Both the position numbers and the translations under genes were made by a program. A stretch of DNA of 6,641 nucleotides, taken from the NCBI GenBank assembly GCA_949840605.1, contig CATKXN010000148.1, positions 1 through 6,641 on the forward strand, given 5' to 3'. The notes below the pieces were generated by a model. The model was not told where the DNA came from and made no database searches. It saw nothing but the letters and a program-made list of their open reading frames with translations. The first letter of the stretch is position 1; each line of letters begins with the position of its first letter. This DNA comes from an uncultured Alistipes sp. GTDB taxonomy: Bacteria > Bacteroidota > Bacteroidia > Bacteroidales > Rikenellaceae. This document shows positions 6,154 through 6,641 of this stretch, in pieces.

Positions 6154-6641
6154 ATGCAACCTTGCAGAGTCAATTTTCATACCTTGGGCTGTAAGCTCAA
6201 TTTTTCGGAGTCCTCCACCCTCGCGCGTGAGTTCGAACGCGGCGGCTTCGTCCGTGTGGCCCCGACGGCCGAGGCGGACATCTGCGTCATCAACAGCTGC
6301 TCGGTGACCGAGCACGCCGACAAGAAATGCCGCAACCTGATCCGCAAGCTCCACCGCCGCAACCCCGGAGCGATCATCGCCGTGACGGGGTGTTACGCAC
6401 AGCTGAAACCGCAGGAGATAGCCGCGATAGAAGGTGTCGATATCGTATTGGGAAACAATGATAAGGGAGAGTTATTTAACCGGGTGGTTGAGTTGAACGG
6501 AAAAGGCCGTGCGCAGGTGTACAGCTGTGACACCGATTCGCTCACGTCGTTCTTCGCAGCCTTTTCGAGCGGGGACCGCACGCGCGCTTTCCTCAAAGTG
6601 CAGGACGGGTGCGACTACTGCTGCTCTTACTGCACGATCCA
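6154..6641 (+). CDS. mtaB: MiaB-like tRNA methylthiotransferase, probably MtaB (3' end outside window)
   Basis: The visible 162 residues form the N-terminal part of a radical SAM methylthiotransferase with two [4Fe-4S] clusters. MtaB adds a methylthio group to N6-threonylcarbamoyladenosine at position 37 of tRNAs, making ms2t6A. The UPF0004 domain supplies the first-cluster cysteines Cys13 (TLGCKLNFSES), Cys49 (INSCSVT) and Cys80 (VTGCYAQ). The radical SAM CxxxCxxC follows at Cys153, Cys157 and Cys160 in QDGCDYCCSYCTI, just before the window ends; an additional Cys156 sits inside the motif. LGCKLN and KVQDGCDY fit MtaB better than MiaB (QEGCD) or RimO (SEGCD), but the C-terminal TRAM domain that would help is missing. 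The ATG at 6154 places TLGCKLN at the usual distance from the start. No Shine-Dalgarno is visible. It is transcribed away from the permease operon, from a shared 100-base region. Confidence 0.92.
   Translation, partial: MQPCRVNFHTLGCKLNFSESSTLAREFERGGFVRVAPTAEADICVINSCSVTEHADKKCRNLIRKLHRRNPGAIIAVTGCYAQLKPQEIAAIEGVDIVLGNNDKGELFNRVVELNGKGRAQVYSCDTDSLTSFFAAFSSGDRTRAFLKVQDGCDYCCSYCTI

Noticed and set aside
5224..6354. Upstream extension of the LPS permease frame through the metal permease gene
   Set aside because: The frame is open but its product is Arg/His/Gly-rich and unlike any protein, whereas the ATG at 5223 gives a normal YjgP/YjgQ N terminus.

Overview
The window reads as a chromosomal segment from a GC-rich member of the Bacteroidota, most likely a Bacteroidales genus such as Alistipes (inference). 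Supporting signs are starts that mostly lack a Shine-Dalgarno sequence, TAnnTTTG-type -7 promoter elements in the divergent intergenic region, a YjgP/YjgQ permease with a long helical insertion, and an Fmt whose AFRMLPEVIW stretch looks like Bacteroidetes homologues. I see no mobile element, CRISPR array, rRNA, tRNA or phage gene. This is mostly ordinary core-genome content.

Layout. Bases 1-669 (+) carry the 3' part of an unrecognised gene whose protein ends in a compact eight-cysteine, DnaJ-like zinc-binding region. Bases 755-1459 (+) encode a Prx6-type peroxiredoxin, followed by a strong hairpin terminator (1471-1503). Facing it is a very tight four-gene minus-strand operon, read from about 6069 down to 1548. 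Its order is a metal ABC-3 family permease, a LptF/LptG (YjgP/YjgQ) permease, bifunctional RibBA, and Fmt. Junctions are a 4-base ATGA overlap, a 26-base overlap and a 3-base gap. Bases 6154-6641 (+) hold the 5' part of a divergent gene for a MiaB-like tRNA methylthiotransferase, probably MtaB. The 100-base divergent region holds a -7 element for each direction and a near-palindrome over the operon's promoter.

Function. The operon mixes inner-membrane metal transport, lipopolysaccharide export, flavin precursor synthesis and initiator-tRNA formylation. These are housekeeping functions with no obvious shared pathway, so the grouping is probably co-expression and not a biochemical machine. The least explained items are the cysteine-rich protein at the left edge, the permease gene without its ATPase and binding-protein partners, and the palindrome over its promoter. 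I found no convincing novel defence or mobile system.
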